DNA of 64,000 nucleotides from Spongiibacter nanhainus (GTDB taxonomy: Bacteria; Pseudomonadota; Gammaproteobacteria; Pseudomonadales; Spongiibacteraceae), in NCBI RefSeq assembly GCF_016132545.1, contig NZ_CP066167.1, positions 3,718,001-3,782,000 on the forward strand, in the 5' to 3' direction. The notes below the pieces were generated by a model. That model ran no database searches. It saw nothing but the letters and a program-made list of their open reading frames with translations, and was not told the DNA's origin. A program made the translations under genes and the position numbers. Below are positions 17,070 through 25,417 of the stretch, one piece after another. Each line of letters opens with the position of its first letter. Position 1 is the stretch's first letter.

Positions 17070-17688
17070 TGGTCAGGCGCAGGTAGGGCCGCAACTCCTC
17101 CCAACCCTGTGGAAACAAGTCCTTCGCCCTTTCGTTCTCAATACCTGGCGGGATAATGACCTTGCTTCCCGGGACCCAGTCCGCTGGCGTAGCAACGCAC
17201 TTGGCATCGCTCAACTGCAGAGAGTCGATCACCCGCAGTATCTCGCTGAAGTTGCGGCCCACACTCATCGGGTAGGTCATGGTCAGGCGAATCTTCTTGT
17301 CCGGATCGATGATAAACACCGAGCGCACCGCCGCAGTCTCACTTTCACCGGGGTGGATCATTTCATAGAGCTCGGCGACCTTGTGATCCTTGTCCGCCAC
17401 AATGGGGAATCGCAGGGTGGTATTCTGAGTCTCGTTAACGTCCTCAATCCACTTCAAGTGCTCCTCCACCGAGTCGGTGGACAGGCCCAGCGGCTTGACG
17501 TTGCGAGCAGTGAATTCATCAGACAACTGCGCCGTGCGGCCCATCTCAGTGGTGCACACCGGGGTGAAATCGGCGGGGTGACTGAAGAAAAAGACCCAGG
17601 AATCGCCGGCCCACTGATGAAAATCGATGTCGCCAGTGGTGGTGGCAATTTGGAAGTTGGGGGCTGTATCACCAAGTTTCAGACTCAT
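17059..17688 (-). CDS. 1-Cys peroxiredoxin (Prx6 type)
   Basis: A 209-residue cytoplasmic peroxidase that reduces hydrogen peroxide or alkyl peroxides. The peroxidatic motif is HPADFTPVCTTEMGR with Cys at about 45, the PVCTTE form characteristic of Prx6. The long C-terminal extension (ADWVPGSKVIIPPGIENERAKDLFPQGWEELRPYLR) is the Prx6 dimerisation tail. Full family length. It stands alone, with a long AT-rich upstream region containing an imperfect dyad and then the IS66 insertion. The stop-codon region has been duplicated as a 15-bp tandem repeat. Confidence 0.93.
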   Translation of the reverse strand: MSLKLGDTAPNFQIATTTGDIDFHQWAGDSWVFFFSHPADFTPVCTTEMGRTAQLSDEFTARNVKPLGLSTDSVEEHLKWIEDVNETQNTTLRFPIVADKDHKVAELYEMIHPGESETAAVRSVFIIDPDKKIRLTMTYPMSVGRNFSEILRVIDSLQLSDAKCVATPADWVPGSKVIIPPGIENERAKDLFPQGWEELRPYLRLTKVD

Positions 17689-17739
17689 GACTTTCTCCTA
17701 TAGATGTCGGGTTGTGCTGTGCCTCAATTAAAACTATAT

Positions 17740-17773
17740 GGAATATGTATATAACTTTAAAATATATTATTCC
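17740..17773. promoter_or_regulatory. Imperfect dyad in peroxiredoxin promoter region
   Basis: GGAATATGTATATA and TATATTATTCC form an AT-rich inverted repeat about 50 bp upstream of the peroxiredoxin start. It could be an operator or simply AT-rich promoter sequence. Confidence 0.3.
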
Positions 17774-17813
17774 AATAACATCGATAGGTGTTTGATACAG
17801 GTCAAGCGGATAC

Positions 17814-17847
17814 AAAAAAGCCGGCCGCCTTCGGGGCACCGGCTTTT
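17814..17847. terminator. Bidirectional-type hairpin with A and T runs
   Basis: AAAAAGCCGG pairs with CCGGCTTTT around a central CGCCTTCGGGG, with an A-run before and a T-run after. It lies 21 bp left of the IS66 target site and may be the terminator of a gene formerly next to it. Confidence 0.65.
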
Positions 17848-17867
17848 AACGCTAGTTTTGGCGGGAG

Positions 17868-17875
17868 CTTGGGCC
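17868..17875. repeat. Left 8-bp target-site duplication of IS66 element
   Basis: CTTGGGCC abuts the left terminal repeat and is identical to 20537-20544. An 8-bp duplication is the IS66 family hallmark. Confidence 0.95.
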
Positions 17876-17898
17876 GTAAGCGCTCAACAAACCCCACC
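17876..17898. repeat. IS66 left terminal inverted repeat
   Basis: Starts GTAAGCGCTCAACAAACCCC. It matches the reversed right end at 21 of 23 positions. Confidence 0.93.
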
Positions 17899-17905
17899 GT
17901 TGCGT

Positions 17906-18229
17906 TCAGTCGTTTTCTAATCGCCCATCGATCACGGACGACGGCGTGGCATCCTTGACCGCCGAGAGCAGGTGCGGTGAGACATTCCAGCGCTGCCCGC
18001 TGTCCGTCACCACGGTTACCGTCTTGCGATTGAATTTCATAATGGTCGCGAGGACCCGGTCGCCCTGCGGGGAGCTGAAGCTGACCCGAGCGCCGGGGTG
18101 GAACTGCATCATCGACTGGTGTGCGTGCATCGATTCCAGCATCTTCAGGCGCTCAACAATACGCTGGTTCAACGCCATCAGTTCGTCGGCATCGAGATGA
18201 TCGATGTCGATTTTCATCACCCGTTTCAT
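17906..18229 (-). CDS. IS66-associated small accessory protein
   Basis: A 107-residue protein encoded inside the IS66 element after tnpC. Its ATG (18227-18229) overlaps the tnpC stop as ATGA, so it is translationally coupled. It begins MKRVMKIDIDHLDADELMAL, continues with a helical stretch rich in His and Met (ERLKMLESMHAHQSMMQF), then a small beta domain GARVSFSSPQGDRVLATIMKFNRKTVTVVTDSGQRWNVSPHLL. That block looks like a compact SH3-like barrel and resembles short uncharacterised proteins seen elsewhere in proteobacteria. The role is unknown; it might bind nucleic acid or modulate transposition. It is not one of the three standard IS66 genes. Confidence 0.75.
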   Translation of the reverse strand: MKRVMKIDIDHLDADELMALNQRIVERLKMLESMHAHQSMMQFHPGARVSFSSPQGDRVLATIMKFNRKTVTVVTDSGQRWNVSPHLLSAVKDATPSSVIDGRLEND

Positions 18230-19776
18230 GAGGCCACCTTCACTACCTCGGGAGCCTTTGTAGGCATCTGCCATGGCAGTAACGCTTCGATGTCTTCAAG
18301 GCCTTGTGCTCGGGGCAATTCAGTAAACACCCGCTTCAGGTAAGCAAAGGGTTCCAGGCCATTCGCCTTGGCCGTTTCAATCAGACTGTACAGGTTCGCA
18401 CTGGCGGTGGCGCCCGAGGTCGAGGCGCTGAACAGCCAGTTCTTGCGCCCCACCACGAAGGGGCGGATCGCGTTCTCTGCCGGATTATTGTCTATGCCGA
18501 GCCGACCGTCCTGCGTGTAGACGGTCAGTTTGCTCCAGTTCTTCTCCAGATAGCTCAGAGCCTTGCCCAGTAATCCTTTGGGCAGAGTAGTATGCAGGGT
18601 TTTGTCCAGCCAGACGCGGATGGCTTGGAGCTGGGGAACGCTCTCCTGCTGACGCAGGGTGTAGCGCGCTTCCGGCGACAGGGTCTCTGCCCGCTTCTCG
18701 ATCGCGTAGAGCTTGGCGATCATGCTCACCGCCATATCGACCTTACCTGCCTTCTTCTGCTTGCCGACGGCCTTCTGCGCTTCCACAAACTTGCGGCGGG
18801 CATGTGCCCAACAGCCCAGCTGGGTAATACCCGCTTGGGCGCAGGCCCCGTTGTACCCCGCATAGTCATCGGTCTGCACATAGCCCTGGTAGCCCATCAA
18901 CAGCTGCTGGGCCACCTCTCCCCGGCGACTGTCAGCATAATGGTAAAGTTTAGTGGTTTGCGTGGGCGGCCCGCCGACCCGCACCCACATATAGGAGTGG
19001 CTCTGAGCCTCCTTACCCGGCTCCTTCAACACCTGCACGGTGGTTTCATCGCACCGCAGTACCGGATAGCTTAACAAGTGATCCTGCAACAGATTGATCA
19101 GCGGCTGTGCCAACTGGCCCGCCTTGACCATCCACAGCGCTAAGGTATGGCGGGGGAGATCGATATCGCTGCGCCCGAGAATACCCTCCTGCCGGTACAG
19201 CGGCAGTGCATCCTGGTATTTGGCAACAGCGATGTGGGCCAGCAAGCCCGGGCTGGCCTTGCTCTTGGGAATCGGCTGCGGCGGCAGTGGTGCAGTACTG
19301 ACGTTGCCTTCGCACTGTTTGCAGGCATACTTTTTACGAACGTTCACCAGTACCTGAACCTTGGCCGGAATGATGTCCAGCTGTTCGCTGGTGTCTTCGC
19401 CAATACAGTCACGCACACAACCACAGGTGCAGACTTTGTCGGCGTCGGGCAGGTCATGTTCAATGCGAATGCGGGGCAGGTCTGCCGGAAGCGGCTTGCG
19501 GCCGGGCTTGGCTTTACGGGGAGCCGCTTCTCGCTGAGCTGGCGCTGCCGACTCAAGCGCTTCGGCTTCCGACGCCGACTCCATCATGTCGATCAACTCG
19601 GCCTCGTTAAATAACTCAGCCTGCTGGTCGCTCTTCTCACTGCTCGACCCAAAGCGCTTTTGCTTGAACAAGCGAATCTGTTCTTCAAGCAGGTGGATGC
19701 GCTGCTCCTTCTTCAGAAGCAGAGTCTTCAGTGCATCGATATCGTCAGGCAGGGACTGTGGAGAAGGCGCTGTCAT
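18226..19776 (-). CDS. tnpC: IS66 family transposase
   Basis: A 516-residue IS66 transposase. It has an N-terminal leucine-zipper-like coiled coil (LKTLLLKKEQRIHLLEEQIRLFKQKRFG), a zinc-finger region CTCGCVRDCIG with KKYACKQCEG, and a DDE catalytic core. Likely acidic residues lie in LRCDETTVQVL, VQTDDYAGYNG and IDNNPAENAIRPF. The C-terminal RPFVVGRKNWLFSASTSGATASANLYSLIETAKANG is the family signature. The gene is full length and intact. It follows tnpB after 25 bp and overlaps the small accessory gene downstream. Confidence 0.96.
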   Translation of the reverse strand: MTAPSPQSLPDDIDALKTLLLKKEQRIHLLEEQIRLFKQKRFGSSSEKSDQQAELFNEAELIDMMESASEAEALESAAPAQREAAPRKAKPGRKPLPADLPRIRIEHDLPDADKVCTCGCVRDCIGEDTSEQLDIIPAKVQVLVNVRKKYACKQCEGNVSTAPLPPQPIPKSKASPGLLAHIAVAKYQDALPLYRQEGILGRSDIDLPRHTLALWMVKAGQLAQPLINLLQDHLLSYPVLRCDETTVQVLKEPGKEAQSHSYMWVRVGGPPTQTTKLYHYADSRRGEVAQQLLMGYQGYVQTDDYAGYNGACAQAGITQLGCWAHARRKFVEAQKAVGKQKKAGKVDMAVSMIAKLYAIEKRAETLSPEARYTLRQQESVPQLQAIRVWLDKTLHTTLPKGLLGKALSYLEKNWSKLTVYTQDGRLGIDNNPAENAIRPFVVGRKNWLFSASTSGATASANLYSLIETAKANGLEPFAYLKRVFTELPRAQGLEDIEALLPWQMPTKAPEVVKVAS

Positions 19777-19801
19777 AGCGCCCTATTATACTGGAGGGAG
19801 C

Positions 19802-20161
19802 TCAGGATACCGAGTCAAAATGCAGGGTTTGATGGGGCCGCTGGGCCCAGATATCAAAGCCGTCGAGCAGATAATTCAAATCGCGGCCATCGCGCTGCTC
19901 ATACAAGAAGGCTGATTCCCGTGGCCAGCGGAAACGCTGCTTCTCAAGGCGCTTGTACCAGAGCACAAAGCCATTGCGCTCCCAGTACAGCATTTTGATC
20001 TTGTCTCGTCCCCGATTGCAGAAGACGAACAGCGCTTCTGACATCGGGGAGAGCGCCAGTTCACTCTCAACGAGCAGGGCCAGCCCATCAATGGACTTGC
20101 GCATGTCTACGGGCTCCAGGTACAAATAGACCTGAACGCTCGGCGACGGGCGAAGCATCAC
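19802..20161 (-). CDS. tnpB: IS66 accessory protein TnpB
   Basis: A 119-residue IS66 Orf2 protein required for transposition in this family. The typical sequence VYLYLEPVDMRKSIDGLALLVE, FVFCNRGRDKIKMLYWERNGFVLWYKRLEKQRF is complete. It overlaps the end of tnpA by 4 bp (ATGA). It is not related to the IS605/IS200 TnpB nucleases that share the name. Confidence 0.95.
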   Translation of the reverse strand: MMLRPSPSVQVYLYLEPVDMRKSIDGLALLVESELALSPMSEALFVFCNRGRDKIKMLYWERNGFVLWYKRLEKQRFRWPRESAFLYEQRDGRDLNYLLDGFDIWAQRPHQTLHFDSVS

Positions 20162-20457
20162 GCTGACTCCCGCAACGCCCGGAGCACGGTTGGCAGCAAT
20201 TCGGCCAGTGCGTGAGCGGGCAACTCGAGGCGTATGCCATGGGGTAAACCGAGCACCAAGCGATCGCTTGTCACCGGGGGCGACAGTGGCATGAACTTCC
20301 GGCGCTTTTTATTAGCCCGTGTGCGCCAGTAGGCGAAGTTCGACGGCTTGAGGTCATGCTGTTTGCAATACTCGATCTGAGACAGGCCGCTGGCTTCCCA
20401 GGCGATGAAGTGCGCTTGCCAGAATTGCTCTTTGGATGAGGTAGGTTCAGTGCTCAT
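20158..20457 (-). CDS. tnpA: IS66 accessory protein TnpA
   Basis: A 99-residue IS66 Orf1 protein with a helix-turn-helix near the N-terminus (FWQAHFIAWEASGLSQIEYCKQHDLKPSNFAYWRTR), proposed to bind DNA in transposition. ATG 20457 has GGAG about 8 bases upstream. It is the first gene of the element and lies about 57 bp from the right terminal repeat. Confidence 0.94.
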   Translation of the reverse strand: MSTEPTSSKEQFWQAHFIAWEASGLSQIEYCKQHDLKPSNFAYWRTRANKKRRKFMPLSPPVTSDRLVLGLPHGIRLELPAHALAELLPTVLRALRESA

Positions 20458-20513
20458 AGGATGCTCCAGGTCAGGAAAATCCGGAGCGTAGCCAAGTCGC
20501 GGCAGAAAATTTA

Positions 20514-20536
20514 GATGGGGTTTATTGAGCGCTTAC
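20514..20536. repeat. IS66 right terminal inverted repeat
   Basis: The reverse complement starts GTAAGCGCTCAATAAACCCC. It pairs with 17876-17898. Confidence 0.93.
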
Positions 20537-20544
20537 CTTGGGCC
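20537..20544. repeat. Right 8-bp target-site duplication of IS66 element
   Basis: CTTGGGCC, identical to 17868-17875. Confidence 0.95.
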
Positions 20545-20621
20545 GACCTGGCGATCTTATAGCAGGCCACACAGATCGGCTTTATATCGTTGGTAGTTTA
20601 TCTATGTGCTTGCGGCAGACA

Positions 20622-20651
20622 AACTCAGCTATCGGGGAAGCCCGCTGAGTT
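20622..20651. repeat. Perfect 8-bp inverted repeat
   Basis: AACTCAGC and GCTGAGTT flank a 14-base loop with GGGG and CCC. It is 44 bp past the end of the hypothetical gene at 20695-21018 and could be its terminator, although no T-run follows. Confidence 0.4.
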
Positions 20652-20694
20652 AACAGAAAGTATTTATCAAGCCGGGGTACCTACACAGTCAGCA

Positions 20695-21018
20695 TCACCC
20701 ACTTGCTAAGTGCCCAGCGCCAACACCGGTTGGTTCGATTATCAACTTTGCTAAAAAATCCATGCTAGCAACGCGGATGCGGTTACTCAACATATGTTCC
20801 TGCGTAAATGCGAACGCCTCTTGGATGCCACCCCACATCACATTCTGTGAGTCCGCGTATAGCAGCAAGTTGTCCTCGGTGATGTATCGACGCACAAACT
20901 GCTCAAATTTCTCGCGGTCTAGCGAGCCATTTACCATGAGATGCACATACCCATCAGAAGTATTGATATCTCCGTAGTGCAGCTTATGCATGAGAGTGAT
21001 TATTTCTCGTTTCCCCAT
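20695..21018 (-). CDS. Hypothetical protein
   Basis: A 107-residue soluble protein of mixed helix and strand (YGDINTSDGYVHLMVNGSLDREKFEQFVRRYITEDNLLLYADSQNVMWGGIQEAFAFTQ). I recognise no family. It sits in a short AT-richer stretch between the IS66 element and fba, with two small membrane-protein genes upstream on the same strand. The start has only a weak ribosome site. The region looks like accessory DNA, and its low GC supports recent acquisition. Confidence 0.55.
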   Translation of the reverse strand: MGKREIITLMHKLHYGDINTSDGYVHLMVNGSLDREKFEQFVRRYITEDNLLLYADSQNVMWGGIQEAFAFTQEHMLSNRIRVASMDFLAKLIIEPTGVGAGHLASG

Positions 21019-21034
21019 AGGTCACTCAATGCCC

Positions 21035-21106
21035 GGCACAACGGCTAAGCGGCAATGCTGATTCCTGCAGCCGTAGGCTGTGAATTGGTGTTGCTTATTC
21101 GGTGCC
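21035..21106. repeat. 72-bp imperfect palindrome, recombination-site-like
   Basis: Paired blocks GGCAC/GTGCC, TAAGC/GCTTA, GATTC/GAATT and CAGCC/GGCTG are interrupted by unpaired bases around a central GTA. This gives one long bulged hairpin between two small genes. It is reminiscent of an integron attC site but lacks a clean pair of GTT/AAC core boxes. Confidence 0.55.
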
Positions 21107-21153
21107 ATATGACTAGATACTTGCATTTTACACCTTTAAAAATAGCCCTATTT

Positions 21154-21369
21154 TTATTGATTAAAATAGTTAACTAAATTACTTACCAGCATGAAGCAAA
21201 ATATAGCGACAATAAATATGATTGATCTTTTTGTGCTTTTAATTTTTGAAGGCCCTTGTGCCGAGACAGCTTTATAAAACTTTCCACTTTTATCGTAGAG
21301 TTGCCATAAAGCAACCAGACCGAAAACAACGGCCACAAAGAAAAATAATATTCCTGCGATCTCAACCAC
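21154..21369 (-). CDS. Small two-helix membrane protein
   Basis: A 71-residue protein starting with GTG at 21369, preceded by a strong AGGAG 7 bases upstream. Two hydrophobic helices (IAGILFFFVAVVFGLVALWQLY and SIIFIVAIFCFMLVSNLVNYF) flank a basic loop (DKSGKFYKAVSAQGPSKIKSTKR). It is an inner-membrane protein with no recognised family. It lies in the AT-rich accessory stretch. Confidence 0.65.
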   Translation of the reverse strand: MVEIAGILFFFVAVVFGLVALWQLYDKSGKFYKAVSAQGPSKIKSTKRSIIFIVAIFCFMLVSNLVNYFNQ

Positions 21370-21410
21370 TATTTACTCCTAACGCCTTTAGCATCAAGCA
21401 CCTAAACTTG

Positions 21411-21677
21411 TTAATTTTTTAAGTTGTTTCGAACATACAGTAAACACCAAATTACACCTAAAAATAATGAACAAAAAAGCCCATTTCTCGCATTTACGGA
21501 TTCTTCACTACCGCCAAATATTTCTGACAATCCGTACTCGCTTGCCACGAAATAAAGCTGCGATACTGATAGAACAAAAAATACAATAGCCAAAACAGCG
21601 ATTGGTAGCCGCATATTTCGGTGCACTTTTTCTCTATGCTTTCGATCTAAACCTAATGCTACGAGTAATTTTTCCAT
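21411..21677 (-). CDS. Small membrane protein
   Basis: An 88-residue protein with a basic N-terminus (LGLDRKHREKVHRNMR), a first hydrophobic helix (LPIAVLAIVFFVLSVSQLYFV) and a second one (GLFCSLFLGVIWCLLYV). No family is recognised. It is followed on the same strand by the second small membrane gene after 41 bp. The ribosome site is weak. Low GC compared with the flanking core genes. Confidence 0.55.
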   Translation of the reverse strand: MEKLLVALGLDRKHREKVHRNMRLPIAVLAIVFFVLSVSQLYFVASEYGLSEIFGGSEESVNARNGLFCSLFLGVIWCLLYVRNNLKN

Positions 21678-21931
21678 TTTAAAATTTAACAGCTACTTCA
21701 ACGTCAATATGACATGCTTAAACACGTCGCCTTGAAATATATACACAGAGAGTTTTTCTAGCTGCATCTTCCATCCCTTTGTTTATTTGATCTTTCCCTA
21801 AAACGCGCCCCGATTAGAGCCGACAAAAAGCCTCACGATAACGCCTTTCCGGATCGATTCGTTGCAAGCCAAAATACCACAGGCCCAGCATCGCTCAACA
21901 GTTTTTTATTAGGCTACAAAAGGTGGGCCTA
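21678..21931. other. Intergenic stretch without recognisable genes
   Basis: No supported gene or RNA was seen between the small membrane gene and the fba terminator. The sequence is AT-rich on the left and becomes like the core genome towards fba. Confidence 0.5.
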
Positions 21932-21969
21932 AAAACAAAAACGGCCACCTAATGGCAGCCGTTTTTGTT
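21932..21969. terminator. Bidirectional intrinsic terminator after fba
   Basis: AAAACAAAAACGGC and GCCGTTTTTGTT form a stem with A- and T-rich flanks, 21 bp past the fba stop. In the minus direction the GC stem is followed by a U-rich tract. Confidence 0.85.
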
Positions 21970-21989
21970 AACACTGATTGCAAGCGGAC

Positions 21990-23054
21990 CTATTTAATTT
22001 TTGGGTCCAGGTGCCCCGACTCGTACTCCATAAACATGGTTTCCAGGTTCAGGGGTTTGATCTTGCTGGCGTTTCCGGCTGTGCCGAAGGCTTCATAGCG
22101 GGCCACGCAGATGGCCTTCATTTCTTTGATGGTTTCCTTCAGGTATTTGCGCGGGTCAAACTCGCTGGGGTTGTTGGCCAGAAAACGGCGAACGGCGCCG
22201 GTGGAGGCCAAACGCAAATCGGTGTCGATATTCACTTTGCGTACGCCGTATTTGATGCCTTCCACAATCTGCTCAACCGGCACACCATAGGTCTCGGGGA
22301 TTTCGCCACCGTACTCATTGATGATGGCCAGCCAATCCTGGGGCACACTGGAGCTGCCATGCATTACCAAGTGGGTGTCGGGAATGCGGGCGTGAATTTC
22401 TTTGATGCGGCCGATGGCGAGGATGTCGTCTGAGGGCGGCCGGGTAAACTTGTAGGCGCCGTGGCTGGTGCCACAGGCAATGGCCAAAGCATCCACACCA
22501 GTCTTGGCGACAAAGTCCGCTGCTTCTTCGGGGTCGGTCAGCATCTGCTCGTGAGACAGGGTGCCCTCGGCACCGACGCCGTCCTCTTCACCGGCCTGAC
22601 CGGTTTCCAGTGAGCCAAGGCAGCCCAGCTCGCCCTCTACCGATACGCCGCAGGCGTGGGCCATTTCTACCACGGTGCGGGTGACATCGACGTTGTAGTC
22701 GTAATCGGTGGGGGTTTTGCCATCTGTGCCGAGGGAGCCGTCCATCATCACCGAGCTGAAACCCAGCTGAATGGAACGCTGGCAAATGGCGGGGCTGGTG
22801 CCGTGGTCCTGGTGCATGACCACTGGAATCTCGGGGAATTCTTCAATGGCAGCCAGAATCATGTGGCGCAAAAACGGCGCCCCCGCGTATTTGCGGGCAC
22901 CGGCGGAGGCCTGCATGATCACCGGGCTATCGGTCTCCCGGGCCGCTTCCATGATCGCCCGAGTCTGCTCTAAATTATTGACGTTAAAGGCCGGTACGCC
23001 GTAGCTGTGTTCGGCAGCGTGATCCAGCAACTGACGCATGCTGATAAGTGCCAT
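21990..23054 (-). CDS. fba: Fructose-bisphosphate aldolase, class II
   Basis: A 354-residue zinc-dependent aldolase interconverting fructose 1,6-bisphosphate with dihydroxyacetone phosphate and glyceraldehyde 3-phosphate. Zinc and substrate motifs are visible: [72 protein letters not shown] and [11 protein letters not shown]. The length and the [17 protein letters not shown] insert fit the class IIB (Calvin-cycle-like) subtype, common in pseudomonads. GGGAG lies before ATG 23054. It is the last gene of the tkt-epd-pgk-fba set and is followed by a strong terminator. Confidence 0.96.
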   Translation of the reverse strand: MALISMRQLLDHAAEHSYGVPAFNVNNLEQTRAIMEAARETDSPVIMQASAGARKYAGAPFLRHMILAAIEEFPEIPVVMHQDHGTSPAICQRSIQLGFSSVMMDGSLGTDGKTPTDYDYNVDVTRTVVEMAHACGVSVEGELGCLGSLETGQAGEEDGVGAEGTLSHEQMLTDPEEAADFVAKTGVDALAIACGTSHGAYKFTRPPSDDILAIGRIKEIHARIPDTHLVMHGSSSVPQDWLAIINEYGGEIPETYGVPVEQIVEGIKYGVRKVNIDTDLRLASTGAVRRFLANNPSEFDPRKYLKETIKEMKAICVARYEAFGTAGNASKIKPLNLETMFMEYESGHLDPKIK

Positions 23055-23152
23055 TGTATTCTCCCTTCAGTGTGCAAAGCGCCGCCGTGTCGGCGCCCTG
23101 AAATTGTAATTGCTGTGTGCCTGGCGGCGCTTAGCTCGCGCGTTCTTCCGAG

Positions 23153-24313
23153 CTAGCTCCCGCGATCTTCCAAGATAGCCACCGCCGGCAGCACCTTGCC
23201 TTCTACGTATTCAAGAAACGCGCCGCCACCGGTGGAAATGTAGGAAACCTGATCGGCGATGCCGAACTTGTCGATGGCGGCCAAGGTGTCGCCACCGCCG
23301 GCAATGGAAAAGGCCGAGGACTCGGCAATGGCTTTGGCGATCTCTTCGGTGCCGTCGGCAAACTGATCGAACTCAAATACCCCCACCGGGCCGTTCCAAA
23401 TGATGGTACCAGCCTGACGCAAAATTTCAGCCAGCGCCGCTGCCGACACCGGGCCGATATCGAAAATCATGTCGTCATCGCCGACGTTTTCGGCGGGACG
23501 CAGGGTGGCAGGCTCATTTTCGTCAAACTGCTTGCCGGTGATCACATCCGACGGCAAAGGAATGTCGCATTTTTCCATCAGCGATTTGGCCTGGGGAATT
23601 AAGTCCTCTTCGTACAGTGACTTACCAACATTGAGGCCGGCCGCCGCCAAGAAGGTATTGGCGATTCCGCCGCCAACAATCAGCTGATCGACCTTCTCTG
23701 ACAAGGTTTCCAGTACGGTAAGCTTGGTGGAGACTTTGGAGCCGCCGACGATGGCCACCATCGGCCGGGCGGGCTTGGCCAGGGCCTTCTCCAGGTTGTC
23801 CAGTTCTGCCGCCAGCAGCGGTCCGGCGCAGGCCACCGGCGCAAACTTGGCAACGCCGTGGGTGGAGGCCTGGGCGCGGTGGGCGGTACCGAAGGCATCC
23901 ATCACAAAGACTTCGCAGAGGCCGGCGTAGGCCTGGGCCAAATCGTCGGCATTTTTCTTTTCACCGACGTTGTAGCGGACGTTTTCCAGCAGCGCGACTT
24001 CGCCGTCGTTGAGCTCAACGCCCAGCCGCCACTCGTCGACCAGCGGCACTTTGCAGCCCAACAACTCGCCCAGGTGCTCGGCAACTGGCTTGAGGGAGTA
24101 CTGGGGGTCGATCTCGCCTTCGGAGGGGCGGCCCAGGTGGGACATTAGGATCACCTTGGCACCCTGCTCCATGGCCAGCTTAATGGTGGGTAGGGCAGCG
24201 CGAATCCGCGCATCGGAGGACACTTTGCCATCCTTTACAGGCACGTTGAGATCTTCCCGAATCAGAACCCGCTTGCCGGCCAGTTCCAGATCCGCCATTT
24301 TGATCACGGTCAT
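23153..24313 (-). CDS. pgk: Phosphoglycerate kinase
   Basis: A 386-residue glycolytic and gluconeogenic kinase transferring phosphate between 1,3-bisphosphoglycerate and ADP. It starts at ATG 24313 with GGAG 7 bases upstream; a longer in-frame start at 24334 has no such site. Characteristic blocks are [70 protein letters not shown] and [14 protein letters not shown]. It lies between epd and fba on the same strand, 98 bp upstream of fba and 102 bp downstream of epd. Confidence 0.96.
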   Translation of the reverse strand: MTVIKMADLELAGKRVLIREDLNVPVKDGKVSSDARIRAALPTIKLAMEQGAKVILMSHLGRPSEGEIDPQYSLKPVAEHLGELLGCKVPLVDEWRLGVELNDGEVALLENVRYNVGEKKNADDLAQAYAGLCEVFVMDAFGTAHRAQASTHGVAKFAPVACAGPLLAAELDNLEKALAKPARPMVAIVGGSKVSTKLTVLETLSEKVDQLIVGGGIANTFLAAAGLNVGKSLYEEDLIPQAKSLMEKCDIPLPSDVITGKQFDENEPATLRPAENVGDDDMIFDIGPVSAAALAEILRQAGTIIWNGPVGVFEFDQFADGTEEIAKAIAESSAFSIAGGGDTLAAIDKFGIADQVSYISTGGGAFLEYVEGKVLPAVAILEDRGS

Positions 24314-24415
24314 TCCATCACTCCAATAATTCACAGTTCAGATTCTGAATCGCGTGTGACCTTCCCGACTCGTGGAGTCACATTGCGAAAATTGCGCCAG
24401 GGTCGGCGCGCCAAG

Positions 24416-25417
24416 CTAGCGCAGCCAGTGGGCGACGACGTCCAACATGCGGTTGGCATAGCCCCATTCGTTGTCGAACCAGGTAAAGACACTGGCCAAC
24501 TCTCCCGCGACCCGGGTCTGGGCGGCATCGACAATGGCCGAGCGCGGATCGTGATTAAAATCGCAGGAGGCCAGCGGCTCCTCGGTGACGCCCAGCACGC
24601 CATCCAGCCGCGACCGGGCCGCCATTTGCAGCGCCGCGTTGATGTCGCCCCGGTCGACCCGAGCTCCCAGGGTCACGCTCAGTTCCATCGCCGAGACGTT
24701 GGGAGTGGGAATCCGCACCGCCCGGGCTGCAAAGCGCCCCTCCAGCTCTGGGAGGATGCGGCCAATACCCGCGGCCAGCCCGGTTTCCACCGGGATCATC
24801 GACATCCCCGCCGCGCGGGTTTTGCGTAAATCGGTGTGGTGGTAGGCGTCCAGCACCGGCTGGTCGTTCATCGCCGAGTGAATGGTGGTGATGCAACCCG
24901 AGCGCACCTCGAAAGCCCGGTTCAGGACGTCGATAACCGGGGCAATGCAATTGGTGGTACAGGAGGCATTGGAGGCAATGCGGGTCTCGCTGCTGAGTTC
25001 CTGATGGTTGAGGCCATAGACCACAGTGGGGATTTCAGCGGCGCCGGGCTGGGACAGCAGCACATGGCGGGCACCCCGCTCCAGGTGCCCCTCCAGGGAG
25101 GCAGTGTCGGGATAGGCGCCACTGCAATCCAGCACCACATCGACGTTAAAGCGGCTCCAATCCAGGTCCCGCATGTCCTCGTGGTGGCTGATGGCAATAC
25201 CGTCGCCGTTCACGATCAACCACCCCTCGGTGTGCTCGACCGTGCCCACAAAACGACCGTGGGTACTGTCGTAGCGAGTCAGATGGGCAATGGTCTCCAG
25301 GTCTGCTGGCTCGTTGATGGCAACCACCACCAGTTTGTCCTGCAAGGGCGACTCGTAGAGCGCCCGCAGTACACAGCGGCCAATACGACCGTAGCCATTG
25401 ATGGCCAGGCGGATCAT
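24416..25417 (-). CDS. epd: Erythrose-4-phosphate dehydrogenase (GAPDH family)
   Basis: A 333-residue NAD-dependent dehydrogenase of the GAPDH fold. The Rossmann motif is AINGYGRIGRCVLRALYE and the catalytic Cys lies in SNASCTTNCIAPVI. The sequence follows E. coli Epd closely in diagnostic blocks (ALYES, VVAINEPADLETIAHLTRYDSTHGRF, TTIHSAMNDQPVLDAYH, SCDFNHDPRSAIVDAAQTRV) rather than GapA, so the likely reaction is erythrose 4-phosphate to 4-phosphoerythronate for pyridoxal phosphate synthesis. A GAPDH role cannot be excluded. Its ATG overlaps the tkt stop by one base (TGATG), giving translational coupling. Confidence 0.9.
   Translation of the reverse strand: MIRLAINGYGRIGRCVLRALYESPLQDKLVVVAINEPADLETIAHLTRYDSTHGRFVGTVEHTEGWLIVNGDGIAISHHEDMRDLDWSRFNVDVVLDCSGAYPDTASLEGHLERGARHVLLSQPGAAEIPTVVYGLNHQELSSETRIASNASCTTNCIAPVIDVLNRAFEVRSGCITTIHSAMNDQPVLDAYHHTDLRKTRAAGMSMIPVETGLAAGIGRILPELEGRFAARAVRIPTPNVSAMELSVTLGARVDRGDINAALQMAARSRLDGVLGVTEEPLASCDFNHDPRSAIVDAAQTRVAGELASVFTWFDNEWGYANRMLDVVAHWLR

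Larger units (their letters stand above)
17876..20536 (-). mobile_element. Complete IS66-family insertion sequence, 2661 bp
   Basis: The ends are defined by inverted repeats that begin GTAAGCGCTCAA (17876-17898 and, reversed, 20514-20536; 21 of 23 positions identical) and by perfect CTTGGGCC target duplications on both sides. Inside, on the minus strand, are tnpA, tnpB and tnpC with the usual overlaps, plus a fourth small gene overlapping the end of tnpC. All frames are intact, so the copy looks recent and possibly active. Confidence 0.95.

Noticed and set aside
21035-21106. True integron attC site
   Set aside because: The palindrome lacks matching GTTRRRY and RYYYAAC core boxes and no integrase is in the window; kept only as a lower-confidence resemblance.
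24337-24359. Palindromic TTCAGATTCTGAA and a TGTGA/TCACA pair between epd and pgk as regulatory sites
   Set aside because: The TGTGA-TCACA spacing is far too wide for CRP and the 13-mer is too short to be convincing alone.
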